A stretch of DNA of 64,000 nt from an uncultured Lachnospiraceae bacterium (GTDB taxonomy: Bacteria; Bacillota; Clostridia; Lachnospirales; Lachnospiraceae), in contig CAKRSV010000001.1 in assembly GCA_934401915.1 (NCBI GenBank), forward strand, positions 124,001 to 188,000. The letters run 5' to 3'. The position numbers were made by a program, and so were the translations under genes. The notes under the pieces were generated by a model. The model did no database searches, had not been told where the DNA came from, and saw nothing but the letters and a program-made list of their open reading frames with translations. Shown here piece by piece: positions 26,384 through 34,360 of the stretch (position 1 is the first letter of the stretch; the number at the start of each line of letters is the position of its first letter).

Positions 26384-27654
26384 TGTTTATCACCTGCCTT
26401 AATCAAAGTTTTCCCACTGGGAAGTGCTCCATCCGGGTAATCTGCCGCTTCCGTCACGCCGAATACGACGGAATTCTTTCCGACGGAAACGCCCTGGGGC
26501 ACAACGCTCTTCTCGCCGACTGTCACGATACCGTGATTGTAGATGTGCGGATCTGTCTCGTTGTCTGCCTCTTCACCGATACCGAGTCTGACATTGTCCT
26601 CGATGATGGCGTTTTCTGCAACGATCGCTTTATTCAGCTCACAGCCGCTTCCGATCGTCGTCTCATTCATAATGATCGAGTCGCGCACTACCGTTCCTTC
26701 TCCGATGGTTACGCCGCAGCCGATCACGGAATTATATACCTTGCCGTAGATCTCCGAGCCCTCGCCGATGATACTCTTCTCCACCACGCTGTCAGCCGAC
26801 AGATACTGCGGAGGAAGGATCGAACTTCTCGTATAGATCTTCCAGTATTCTTCATACAGATTGAACTCCGGAACGATATCGATCAGCTCCATGTTGGCTT
26901 CCCAGTAGGAATTGAGCGTTCCGACGTCCTTCCAGTAACCGTTAAACTCATATGCGTAAAGCGGTGATCCCTGCTTGTGGCAATACGGGATGATATGCTT
27001 GCCAAAGTCAAGTCCCGGCTGCTCTGCGTTGGCGAGAAGTGCCTCCTTGAGCGCTTTCCAGCTGAATATGTAAATACCCATGGACGCCAGGTTGCTTCGC
27101 GGATTCTCCGGCTTCTCTTCAAAGTCTGTGATCCGGCCGTTCTGATCCGTTATCATGATTCCAAAGCGCTTCGCCTCTTCCATTGGAACCGGCATAACCG
27201 CAATGGTAACATCCGCTCCATTCTGCTTATGGAAGTCCAGCATCACCTCATAATCCATCTTATAGATGTGGTCTCCCGACAGGATCAGTACATACTCGGG
27301 ATTAAAGCTCTCCATGTAATCCATATTCTGATAGATCGCATTGGCGGTTCCTGTGTACCACTCGCTGTTCGTGATCTTCTCATAAGGCGGCAGTACCGTA
27401 ACTCCTCCGATGTTCCTGTCCAGATCCCACGGAATACCGATTCCGATATGGGTATTCAGCCTGAGCGGCTGATACTGGGTCAAAACACCAACCGTATCCA
27501 CCCCTGAGTTAATGCAGTTGCTGAGTGGAAAATCGATAATCCTGTACTTGCTTCCGAATGCTACAGCCGGCTTGGCCACCTTCGAAGTAAGCACACCCAG
27601 TCTGCTTCCCTGCCCTCCAGCCAAGAGCATGGCGATCATTTCCTTTTTGACCAT
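26380..27654 (-). CDS. glgC: GlgC, catalytic glucose-1-phosphate adenylyltransferase
   Basis: The product has 424 residues; AAGGGG precedes the ATG. It makes ADP-glucose and pyrophosphate from ATP and glucose-1-phosphate, the first committed step of glycogen synthesis. Catalytic features are complete: [40 protein letters not shown] with the catalytic Asp, DFEEKP and the sugar-binding YWKDVGT. A C-terminal beta-helix ([22 protein letters not shown]) mediates subunit contacts. It is first in a two-gene glgC-glgD operon with a good promoter; no other glycogen genes are in the window. Confidence 0.97.
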   Translation of the reverse strand: MVKKEMIAMLLAGGQGSRLGVLTSKVAKPAVAFGSKYRIIDFPLSNCINSGVDTVGVLTQYQPLRLNTHIGIGIPWDLDRNIGGVTVLPPYEKITNSEWYTGTANAIYQNMDYMESFNPEYVLILSGDHIYKMDYEVMLDFHKQNGADVTIAVMPVPMEEAKRFGIMITDQNGRITDFEEKPENPRSNLASMGIYIFSWKALKEALLANAEQPGLDFGKHIIPYCHKQGSPLYAYEFNGYWKDVGTLNSYWEANMELIDIVPEFNLYEEYWKIYTRSSILPPQYLSADSVVEKSIIGEGSEIYGKVYNSVIGCGVTIGEGTVVRDSIIMNETTIGSGCELNKAIVAENAIIEDNVRLGIGEEADNETDPHIYNHGIVTVGEKSVVPQGVSVGKNSVVFGVTEAADYPDGALPSGKTLIKAGDKQ

Positions 27655-27741
27655 TTTATCACCCCTTATTTTCTATATTGGTAACTGTCTGATATTTATC
27701 AAGTATCACAGCCACGCCTTACATTATTATTCAGTTTCATT

Positions 27742-27770
27742 ATTATAACATAAATATTACGGAAAGTGAA
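27742..27770 (-). promoter_or_regulatory. glgCD promoter
   Basis: TTCACT (27765-27770) and a perfect TATAAT (27742-27747) are 17 bp apart on the minus strand, about 90 bp upstream of the glgC start. Confidence 0.65.
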
Positions 27771-27967
27771 TATAATTTACTAGATTTTTCTCTTTTCGCC
27801 TCTTTTTGCATATACAAAATGCACAATTCGATCATTGTACCCTTTCTTTTCTTTATCTATTATACACAGAAACCCATTTTACATAAATACCTCCTATTTA
27901 AAGAATTTGTAAAATATTCCTAAAACCGTCCCTTCTTTCCCGCTTGCGTGTTTTGCATAAATATCTA
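27771..27967. other. AT-rich divergent intergenic segment
   Basis: The gap between the glgC and murC promoters is AT-rich and has no gene. The only structure I see is a small inverted repeat (TTTTG-CATATA-CAAAA) near 27807-27822, which may be a regulator site. Confidence 0.5.
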
Positions 27968-27996
27968 TTGGTTTTTTTTGGGCAAATGCGTATAAT
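27968..27996 (+). promoter_or_regulatory. murC promoter
   Basis: TTGGTT (27968-27973) and TATAAT (27991-27996) are 17 bp apart, about 60 bp upstream of the murC ATG. Confidence 0.65.
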
Positions 27997-28057
27997 ATAA
28001 TAGAAATAAAGGGAATTGCCCTGCGGCGTTTTCCCACCCATGAATGAGGAGGCTTCC

Positions 28058-29437
28058 ATGTATCAAATCGATTTTCAACATCCTGTTCACATATATTTCA
28101 TCGGTATCGGCGGTATCAGTATGAGCGGTCTTGCAGAAATTTTGCGTACGGAAAACTTTCAGGTGTCCGGCTCTGACCGCGCTCCCTCCGACCTGACACA
28201 TACGCTCGAAGCACAGGGTATTAAGGTCCTCTACGGTCAGAAAGAGGAGAACATCACTCCCGACATCGATCTCATCGTCTACACAAGCGCGATCCGGCCG
28301 GATAACCCGGAGAGAGTTGCCGCAGACAGGCTGCACATTCCGATGCTCACAAGAGCCCAGCTTCTTGGCCAGATGATGAAGAACTACAAGACGCCTATCG
28401 CCATCAGCGGAACACACGGCAAGACCACGACCACTTCGATGGTCTCCGAGATCCTTCTGGAGAACGGCAGCGACCCGACCTTGTCCATCGGCGGGATCTA
28501 CAAAACGATCGGCGGCAATATCCGTGTCGGCGGCTCCGACGTCTTTGTGACGGAAGCCTGCGAGTACACCAACAGCTTTCTGAGCTTTTTCCCGAAGATC
28601 GGGATCATACTTAATATAGAAGAAGACCATCTTGACTTTTTCAAGGATCTGCAGGATATCCGCAGCTCTTTCCACAAGTTTGCGACTCTTCTCCCCGAGG
28701 ACGGCGCGCTCATCATCAACCGCGACATCGATCACTGGGAGGAGATTGCCTCTGGTCTTAGCTGCCGCGTTATCACCTACGGTTCGACTGCAGAAGCCGA
28801 TTACAGCCCGTCCGACATCACCTATGATGAATTCGGCCACCCTACTTTTCATCTTATGCGCAAGGGCGGCAAAGAAGAATCGTTTACTCTTCGCGTTCCC
28901 GGCATCCACAACGTATACAATGCCATGGCTGCCATTGCGCTCGCCGATCTTCTCGCCATCGACGATGAGATCACCCGCAAGGCGCTCCTTTCCTTCGAGG
29001 GAACCGACCGCCGTTTCGAGTACAAGGGCAAAGTGAACGGCTTTACTATAATAGATGATTATGCACATCACCCGACAGAAATTACCGCAACTTTGACGGC
29101 GGCGGCAAATTATCCTCACAAAAAACTCTGGTGCGTCTTCCAGCCGCACACCTACACCCGCACGAAGGCGTTCCTGAAGGATTTTGCCAAAGCGCTGTGC
29201 CACGCGGATGAGATCGTGCTCGCAGACATTTACGCCGCCAGGGAAAAAGACACTCTCGGCATCAGCTCCGCCACTTTGCAGCAGGAGATCGAAAAGCTCG
29301 GTCACAAATGCTATTATCTCCCTTCCTTTGAAGCCATCGAAAACTTCCTTTTAGAAAATTGCACAAAGGATGATTTGTTGATAACTATGGGAGCGGGGGA
29401 TGTCGTTAAAATCGGAGAAAACCTGCTTAAAAAATAA
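28058..29437 (+). CDS. murC: UDP-N-acetylmuramate--L-alanine ligase MurC
   Basis: The product has 459 residues from the ATG at 28058, with GGAGG upstream; the in-frame ATG at 28016 has no ribosome site. It adds L-alanine to UDP-MurNAc in the cytoplasm. Seen: Rossmann-like IYFIGIGGISMSGLAEIL, ATP loop ISGTHGKTTTTS near 116-126, EACEYTNSFL, LNIEEDHLD, GIHNVYNAMAA, FEGTDRRFEYKG, IDDYAHHPTE and QPHTYTRTKAF, all MurC hallmarks. It is a single gene; ddl and murF are in another operon about 12 kb away. Confidence 0.97.
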   Translation: MYQIDFQHPVHIYFIGIGGISMSGLAEILRTENFQVSGSDRAPSDLTHTLEAQGIKVLYGQKEENITPDIDLIVYTSAIRPDNPERVAADRLHIPMLTRAQLLGQMMKNYKTPIAISGTHGKTTTTSMVSEILLENGSDPTLSIGGIYKTIGGNIRVGGSDVFVTEACEYTNSFLSFFPKIGIILNIEEDHLDFFKDLQDIRSSFHKFATLLPEDGALIINRDIDHWEEIASGLSCRVITYGSTAEADYSPSDITYDEFGHPTFHLMRKGGKEESFTLRVPGIHNVYNAMAAIALADLLAIDDEITRKALLSFEGTDRRFEYKGKVNGFTIIDDYAHHPTEITATLTAAANYPHKKLWCVFQPHTYTRTKAFLKDFAKALCHADEIVLADIYAAREKDTLGISSATLQQEIEKLGHKCYYLPSFEAIENFLLENCTKDDLLITMGAGDVVKIGENLLKK

Positions 29438-29446
29438 TTATTCACA

Positions 29447-29552
29447 TTATCCACAGAAAAGAACTGCACGGCCTCTTTTTTTCTGTGGATATTTTTGTGG
29501 ACAACATTCCCTGTATTTCGCGGATCACAGCCAGCTATCCACATTTTCCACA
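29447..29552. promoter_or_regulatory. Cluster of five DnaA-box-like sequences
   Basis: Five 9-mers close to the DnaA box TTWTNCACA lie in 106 bp: TTATCCACA (29447-29455, perfect), ATATCCACA on minus (29484-29492), TTGTCCACA on minus (29496-29504), CTATCCACA (29535-29543) and TTTTCCACA (29544-29552, perfect). The other three each differ at one position. Boxes 1 and 2 are arms of an inverted repeat with TTTCTGTGG. The cluster sits between murC and the helicase-loader operon, so DnaA may control that operon or titrate here. Confidence 0.6.
29448..29496 (+). terminator. Possible murC terminator formed by DnaA-box inverted repeat
   Basis: TATCCACAGAAA (from 29448) pairs with TTTCTGTGGATA (to 29491), followed by TTTTTG. 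The stem is long though not GC-rich. It lies 10 bp after the murC stop and could serve as a terminator as well as holding two DnaA-box-like sites. Confidence 0.45.
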
Positions 29553-29620
29553 TTTGGCAGGGCGAGGCGCTCTTCCCGCATTCTGTCAGTTTGCCTATTT
29601 CCTTTTAAAAACCGCTATGC

Positions 29621-29626
29621 TATAAT
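29621..29626 (+). promoter_or_regulatory. -10 box of the dnaD-dnaC-prs operon
   Basis: A perfect TATAAT lies 62 bp upstream of the dnaD-like ATG. No clear -35 is seen 17 bp upstream (TTTCCT), which could mean activator dependence; the DnaA-box cluster ends about 70 bp upstream. Confidence 0.45.
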
Positions 29627-29687
29627 TTCCTTTGCGTCCAAAGAAGCGGCGCAAATAGGTTCCTGCGGGAACAGGGGTGGTGCAGAT

Positions 29688-30749
29688 ATGAGTAAATTGA
29701 CGATCTATCAGGATAATCAGACCGATTACACAGTGGTTTCCAACCGCTTTATCGATGAGTATATGCGCAGTGCAAACGATGCGCAGCTCAAGATCTATCT
29801 CTATCTGCTCCGCATGATGAATGCGCGCCTTTCTACCAGTGTCTCCGACATTGCCGATCTCTTTAATTATACCGAAAAAGATGTGTTGCGCGCGCTTAAA
29901 TACTGGGAAAAGAACCATCTTCTGGCACTGGATTACGACGAGAATAAATCCCTTACGGGGATCCATCTTCTAGACGGCGTATGTGCTGCCCCCGAACCGG
30001 CTCCTGCTCCGGTCATCTCCGCTCCGGTGATGCCGACGATCTCTGCATCGCTTACGGCAGAGCCACCGGCACAGGCCTCCGTTGTGTCCATCTCCTACGC
30101 CAAGCCGAACTACAGCCTGGACGAGCTGAAGGCTTTCCAGTCGGATGAAGCCACATCCCGGCTTCTCTTTATCACAGAGCAATACCTGAAGAAAACGCTG
30201 AGTCCCAGCGAGATCCGTTCCATGCTCTTTATCTCGGACAAGCTCGGCTTCTCCGAGGATCTGATCGACTATCTGATCCAGTACTGCGTAGACCGCGGGA
30301 AAAAGGATCTGCGCTACATCGAAAAAGTGGCGATCAGCTGGGCGGAGCAGGGCGTCAAGACGCCTAAGCAGGCTTCCAGCCTTGCCGGGAAATACGATAA
30401 ATCAGTCTACGAGATCATGAAGGCTCTGGGCAGGAACGGTACGCCCACCAAAGCCGAGGTAGCTTACATAAATCGTTGGAACCGTGAATTCGGATTTACA
30501 GAGGACGTGATCTACGCCGCCTGCGAACGCACGGTCCTCGCCACGGACAAGCACCGGTTCGAGTACGCCGACAAGATCCTGGAAAGCTGGTTTAAATCCG
30601 GCGTACACCACAAGAGCGACATCCAGTCCCTGGACGAGAGCTACCGGAAGAGCCGCCCTGCGAAACAGGCTTCGGTCAATAAATTTAACCAGTTCCAGCA
30701 AAACGACTACGATTTTGCCGCATTAGAAAAAGAGCTTCTGAGCAACTGA
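29688..30749 (+). CDS. DnaD-domain primosome/helicase-loading protein
   Basis: The product has 353 residues from the ATG at 29688 with GGGGTGG upstream. Residues 1-95 form a winged-helix domain (NRFIDEYMRSANDAQLKIY, TSVSDIADLFNYTEKDVLRA) of the DnaD/DnaB primosome type. A Pro/Ala-rich linker (about 100-130) is followed by two DnaD-like C-terminal domains (about 140-225 and 230-310, ending YADKILESWFKSGV). In Firmicutes such proteins bring the helicase and its loader to the origin. The next gene is the DnaC-type loader ATPase, which supports that role. The upstream DnaA-box cluster suggests tie-in with initiation control. Confidence 0.88.
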   Translation: MSKLTIYQDNQTDYTVVSNRFIDEYMRSANDAQLKIYLYLLRMMNARLSTSVSDIADLFNYTEKDVLRALKYWEKNHLLALDYDENKSLTGIHLLDGVCAAPEPAPAPVISAPVMPTISASLTAEPPAQASVVSISYAKPNYSLDELKAFQSDEATSRLLFITEQYLKKTLSPSEIRSMLFISDKLGFSEDLIDYLIQYCVDRGKKDLRYIEKVAISWAEQGVKTPKQASSLAGKYDKSVYEIMKALGRNGTPTKAEVAYINRWNREFGFTEDVIYAACERTVLATDKHRFEYADKILESWFKSGVHHKSDIQSLDESYRKSRPAKQASVNKFNQFQQNDYDFAALEKELLSN

Positions 30750-30784
30750 GCTTTGCGGCAGCAAGAGACAATAAGGAGTACCCC

Positions 30785-31756
30785 ATGGCACTGACCAACG
30801 CACAGTACGACCTGATCCAGCACCAATATGAAAAAAAGCAGATCAAAAGCAGGCGTGAAACCGAACGCAGGCTCTCCTATGTGTACGACCATATCCCCGG
30901 TTATCGGGATCTGGAGGACGCGGTAGCCGCCATTTCCGTATCCCAGGGCAAAAAACTCCTTGCCGGAGACGAGGATGCCATGGAAGATCTTCGCGACTTC
31001 CTTGCCGAGCTGTCCGGCCGCAAGGCACAGCTTCTGGAAGACGCCGGGCTGCCTGCCGACTATCTGGAGCCGGTCTACGAATGTCCGGACTGTAAGGATA
31101 CCGGCTATATCGACGGTCAGAAATGCCACTGCTTCAAGGACGCGATGATCACGCTTCTGTATGAGCAGTCCAACATCCGCGAAATGCTCCAGACAGAGAA
31201 TTTTAATTCTCTTTCCTACGAATACTATGAGGGCGAAGATCTTGCCCGTTTTAAGAACGCTGTCAACACGTGTCGCAATTTTGTCAAAAATTTTAATTCA
31301 GACTACCATAATCTCTTTTTTTATGGTACAGTTGGTACTGGAAAATCATTTCTTTCCGGCTGTGTTGCCAAGGAGCTGATCGAAAGCGGACATTCCGTCA
31401 TCTACTTCAGTTCCGCCAGCCTGTTTGATTTTCTATCAAAAAATTCCTTTGATTATAAAAACCGTGAAGAGCTCCGCGAGGCTTTTACCGATCTGTATCA
31501 GTGTGATCTTCTCATCATCGACGATCTTGGTACAGAGCTGACGAACCAGTTTGTCACCTCCCAGCTTTTTGCGTTGCTGAACGAGCGCCATATGGGAAAA
31601 AAGGCGACCGTCATTTCTACCAATCTTTCCCTTGAAGAACTGCGGAACCGTTATTCGGAGCGCATCTTCTCCCGTATTACCAGCAATTATGAGATCTGCA
31701 AATTATCCGGTCAGGATATCCGTATGTACAAAAAACGACTGATGAACAGAAAGTGA
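30785..31756 (+). CDS. DnaC/DnaI-type helicase loader ATPase
   Basis: The product has 323 residues; AAGGAG precedes the ATG. An N-terminal coil precedes a zinc site (CPDCKDTGYIDGQKCHC, near 100-116), then the AAA+ part: Walker A FYGTVGTGKS near 180-189, Walker B LLIIDDLG near 245, and sensor/arginine residues in ISTNLSLEELRNRYSERIFSRI, quoted in part. This is the layout of DnaI, which loads the replicative helicase DnaB. The dnaB gene is about 28 kb away in this window. It follows dnaD by 35 bp and its stop is 12 bp before the prs ATG. Confidence 0.92.
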   Translation: MALTNAQYDLIQHQYEKKQIKSRRETERRLSYVYDHIPGYRDLEDAVAAISVSQGKKLLAGDEDAMEDLRDFLAELSGRKAQLLEDAGLPADYLEPVYECPDCKDTGYIDGQKCHCFKDAMITLLYEQSNIREMLQTENFNSLSYEYYEGEDLARFKNAVNTCRNFVKNFNSDYHNLFFYGTVGTGKSFLSGCVAKELIESGHSVIYFSSASLFDFLSKNSFDYKNREELREAFTDLYQCDLLIIDDLGTELTNQFVTSQLFALLNERHMGKKATVISTNLSLEELRNRYSERIFSRITSNYEICKLSGQDIRMYKKRLMNRK

Positions 31757-31767
31757 GGATTTCTTCC

Positions 31768-32952
31768 ATGAACAAACGTGAGGAAAAGCGAAATCTGGAG
31801 ACCATTCCCGTCGGTTCTCTGGGCATAATTCCGCTGGAGGGCTGTAAATCCCTCGGTGAAAAGGTAGACTACTATCTTGTAAAATGGAGAACAGAAAGGG
31901 AAAGCGAGCACAAAGACTCTCTCGCTTTTTCCGGCTATCAGAGAGACAGCTATATTCTGGACGCAAAGGTTCCGCGTTTCGGTTCGGGTGAAGCCAAGGG
32001 CGTCATCAAGGAATCGGTGCGAGGCACGGATCTCTACATTCTGGTGGATGTAGCCAACTACAGCCTGACTTACTCTCTGTGCGGCCATGAAAATCATATG
32101 TCCCCGGACGACCACTATCAGGATCTCAAACGTATCATCGCTGCTGTCGGTGGTAAGGCAAGACGGATCACCGTCATCATGCCGTTCCTGTATGAGAGCA
32201 GACAGCACAAAAGAACGGCCAGAGAATCCCTGGACTGTGCTCTCGCACTTCAGGAGATGGTAAACATGGGCGTAGACAATATCATCACCTTTGACGCCCA
32301 CGATCCCCGCGTACAGAATGCGATCCCGCTGCACGGCTTTGAGACGGTACAGCCGGCTTACCAGTTTATCAAGGGACTTCTGAACCATATCAAGGATCTG
32401 AAGATCGACAGCGATCACATGATGGTCATCAGCCCGGATGAGGGCGGTATGAGCCGTGCGATCTACATTGCGAACGTGCTCGGTCTTGATATGGGTATGT
32501 TCTATAAGAGAAGAGACTATACACAGATCGTCAACGGACGCAATCCTATCGTTGCGCACGAATTCCTCGGCAGCAGCGTAGAGGGAAAAGATATGATCAT
32601 CATCGACGATATGATCTCCTCCGGTGAAAGTGTTCTGGAGGTTGCCGCTGCCCTCAAGGAGCGCAAGGCAGGACGGATCTTCGTATTCTCCACCTTCGGT
32701 CTGTTCACTGCCGGTCTGGACCGCTTTGACAAGGCTTATGAGAATGGAACGATCTACCGCGTACTGACAACAAATCTGGTGTACCAGACGCCGGAGCTGC
32801 TCTCCAGAGAGTGGTACATTACCTGCGATATGAGCAAATATATCGCATACCTGATCGACACGCTCAATCACGATACTTCCATCAGCGATCTTCTGAATCC
32901 GGCGGAACGTATCCAGTCTATTGTTGCAAGATACAACGCAGGGGAGCTTTAA
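31768..32952 (+). CDS. prs: Ribose-phosphate pyrophosphokinase (PRPP synthase), long form
   Basis: The product has 394 residues. I choose the ATG at 31768, with GTGAGG upstream, over an in-frame GTG at 31753. It makes PRPP from ribose-5-phosphate and ATP. Seen: flexible loop YESRQHKRTARESLDCA, DAHDPRVQNA, the PRPP-binding signature IIIDDMISSGESV near 277, and a C-terminal ISDLLNPAERI. It is about 80 residues longer than the common Prs, with an N-terminal extension as in other Clostridia. It is the third gene of the dnaD-dnaC-prs operon, ended by a terminator that includes its stop codon. Confidence 0.92.
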   Translation: MNKREEKRNLETIPVGSLGIIPLEGCKSLGEKVDYYLVKWRTERESEHKDSLAFSGYQRDSYILDAKVPRFGSGEAKGVIKESVRGTDLYILVDVANYSLTYSLCGHENHMSPDDHYQDLKRIIAAVGGKARRITVIMPFLYESRQHKRTARESLDCALALQEMVNMGVDNIITFDAHDPRVQNAIPLHGFETVQPAYQFIKGLLNHIKDLKIDSDHMMVISPDEGGMSRAIYIANVLGLDMGMFYKRRDYTQIVNGRNPIVAHEFLGSSVEGKDMIIIDDMISSGESVLEVAAALKERKAGRIFVFSTFGLFTAGLDRFDKAYENGTIYRVLTTNLVYQTPELLSREWYITCDMSKYIAYLIDTLNHDTSISDLLNPAERIQSIVARYNAGEL

Positions 32953-32971
32953 AAGCTCCCCTTTACTTTTT
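32940..32971 (+). terminator. Terminator of the dnaD-dnaC-prs operon
   Basis: AGGGGAGCTTT and AAAGCTCCCCT pair around the TAA stop codon of prs and are followed by TTTACTTTTTG. Confidence 0.85.
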
Positions 32972-32994
32972 GTCTCAATTACTATATAATGATC

Positions 32995-33000
32995 GAGCTG
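32995..33000 (+). promoter_or_regulatory. -10 box of the queT transcript
   Basis: A perfect TATAAT lies about 65 bp upstream of the preQ1 aptamer; the -35 region overlaps the T-tract of the previous terminator and is poor. Transcripts from here would also carry a 60-nt leader with GATCGA/TCGATC and GCCG/CGGC inverted repeats, for which I have no match. Confidence 0.4.
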
Positions 33001-33063
33001 ACTACTTCCCACAAAAATAAGGTCGATCAGGGGACAGCCGCCGATTCCCGGCGTTAAATGAAT

Positions 33064-33106
33064 CGAGTGTTCGAGACCTTCCACTCGTAAAACAAAACTA
33101 AAGGAG
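33064..33106 (+). ncRNA. preQ1-I riboswitch
   Basis: CGAGTG and CACTCG (33064-33069, 33082-33087) form the P1 stem around the loop TTCGAGACCTTC, and the A-rich tail TAAAACAAAACTAAAGGAG follows. This matches the preQ1-I fold, whose loop pairs with the tail: here CCTT in the loop can pair with AAGG of the ribosome-binding site. Ligand binding should hide the ribosome site of queT, which is translational control. The gene downstream, a QueT transporter, agrees. Confidence 0.8.
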
Positions 33107-33110
33107 AAAA

Positions 33111-33626
33111 ATGAATATGAGAAACAAGAAAGTTACCTATCTGACACAGGCAGCGCTGATCGCTGCCCTCTACGTTGTGCTCACTTATGTGGCCAACGCC
33201 TTCGGCCTCGCCAACCACGCCATCCAGGTCCGGTTTTCTGAGGCGCTTACCGTTCTTCCATTTTTTACCCCCGCCGCAGTCCCAGGACTCTTTATCGGCT
33301 GCCTGCTCAGCAATATCCTGACTGGCTGTGCCCTGCCGGACATTGTCTTTGGAAGTCTCGCAACGCTCCTTGGCGCGCTCGGCACGTATCTGCTGCGGCA
33401 GAAAAAGTGGTGTGCGCCGATCTGTCCCATCGTGGCAAACACACTCATCGTTCCGCTGGTTCTGATCTACGGATACGGCCTGCTGATCGATGGAATGTCC
33501 GTCCTTCGCTGCTATGGCTATTATGCCCTCACCGTCGGCGCCGGGGAGATCATTTCCTGCGGGATCCTCGGTATGCTGCTCCTGAATGTGCTGTCCAGAT
33601 ACCGCCAGCAGATCTTTGAACGGTAG
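33111..33626 (+). CDS. queT: QueT-family ECF transporter S component (queuosine precursor uptake)
   Basis: The product has 171 residues with AAGGAG 4 nt before the ATG; the ATG at 33117 would also give a full domain. Five to six hydrophobic helices are seen, with the conserved early segment LTQAALIAALYVVLTY and the QVRFSEALTVLPFFTPAAVPGL region (quoted in part: VRFSEALTVLPFF) typical of QueT. It acts in the membrane with a shared ECF module encoded elsewhere and imports a queuosine precursor such as preQ1. Control by the preQ1 riboswitch upstream fits this. It converges with a HAD gene, 4 bp between stops. Confidence 0.92.
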   Translation: MNMRNKKVTYLTQAALIAALYVVLTYVANAFGLANHAIQVRFSEALTVLPFFTPAAVPGLFIGCLLSNILTGCALPDIVFGSLATLLGALGTYLLRQKKWCAPICPIVANTLIVPLVLIYGYGLLIDGMSVLRCYGYYALTVGAGEIISCGILGMLLLNVLSRYRQQIFER

Positions 33627-33630
33627 TTTT

Positions 33631-34299
33631 TCATACAACAAATTGTTGTATGAGGTATTGCTGCACCTGTGTCATATCTTCAAAGATCTCTATGCTCATC
33701 TCCCGCATCTCATCTGTGGGAGGGAGCATGTCCGGCACCATGACCGGCTTCATCCCGGCACGGTACGCCGCGCGAATCCCATTGTAGGAATCCTCGATGG
33801 CGTACGTCTCTTTCGGATCGACTCCCATCTTTTCACAGGTCATAAGATAAATATCCGGTTCGGGTTTGCTGTGCCTGAGCTGATCTCCTCCCATCACCAC
33901 CTGGAAAAAGGAGAGCAGCCCTGCTTCCTCCAGCTCCTCTCTCACCACCGCAAACCGTGTGGAGGACGCCAGTCCCAGCAGGACTCCCTGTCCGGAAAGA
34001 CAGCTTAAAAGCTCTCTCACGCCCTTTTTCAGCGGAAGCCCTTCCTGCGCTGCCCTCGTATGAAAAAGCTCTGACGACATTTGACTAAACCTGTCATATG
34101 GAAAATCCTGCCCGTACCGCGCAAGCACGATCTCCTTCGTCTTTACTTTATTGGTCCCGATACAGGAAAGGAACACCTCGCGCATATCCTCCAGCGCATG
34201 TTCGCGTCCGAGCTGCTCCCAGCACTCCAGTACCAGCCTTTCACTGTCAAAGATTACGCCGTCCATATCAAAGACTACCGCATTTCTTCTGTTTTCCAT
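33631..34299 (-). CDS. HAD-superfamily phosphatase (beta-phosphoglucomutase-like)
   Basis: The product has 222 residues; GGAAAGG precedes the ATG. Motif I is VFDMDGVIFDSE (catalytic Asps near 10 and 12), motif II is in LASSTR, motif III/IV is in HSKPEPDIYL and AIEDSYNGIRAA. A helical cap follows motif I, which is the class I cap of sugar-phosphatase/phosphoglucomutase enzymes. The substrate is not known. The stop codon lies inside a 19-bp perfect palindrome (33633-33651). It converges with queT. Confidence 0.9.
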   Translation of the reverse strand: MENRRNAVVFDMDGVIFDSERLVLECWEQLGREHALEDMREVFLSCIGTNKVKTKEIVLARYGQDFPYDRFSQMSSELFHTRAAQEGLPLKKGVRELLSCLSGQGVLLGLASSTRFAVVREELEEAGLLSFFQVVMGGDQLRHSKPEPDIYLMTCEKMGVDPKETYAIEDSYNGIRAAYRAGMKPVMVPDMLPPTDEMREMSIEIFEDMTQVQQYLIQQFVV

Positions 34300-34360
34300 C
34301 GCCTGTCATCCTTTCCTGTCCGGTCTGCCACTGCCCGCGCATCGTCCGGCCGTCATCCCG

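Noticed and set aside
29447..29552. Chromosome origin oriC
   Set aside because: The DnaA-like boxes are clustered, but no dnaA, dnaN, or long AT-rich unwinding region is adjacent; control or titration fits better.
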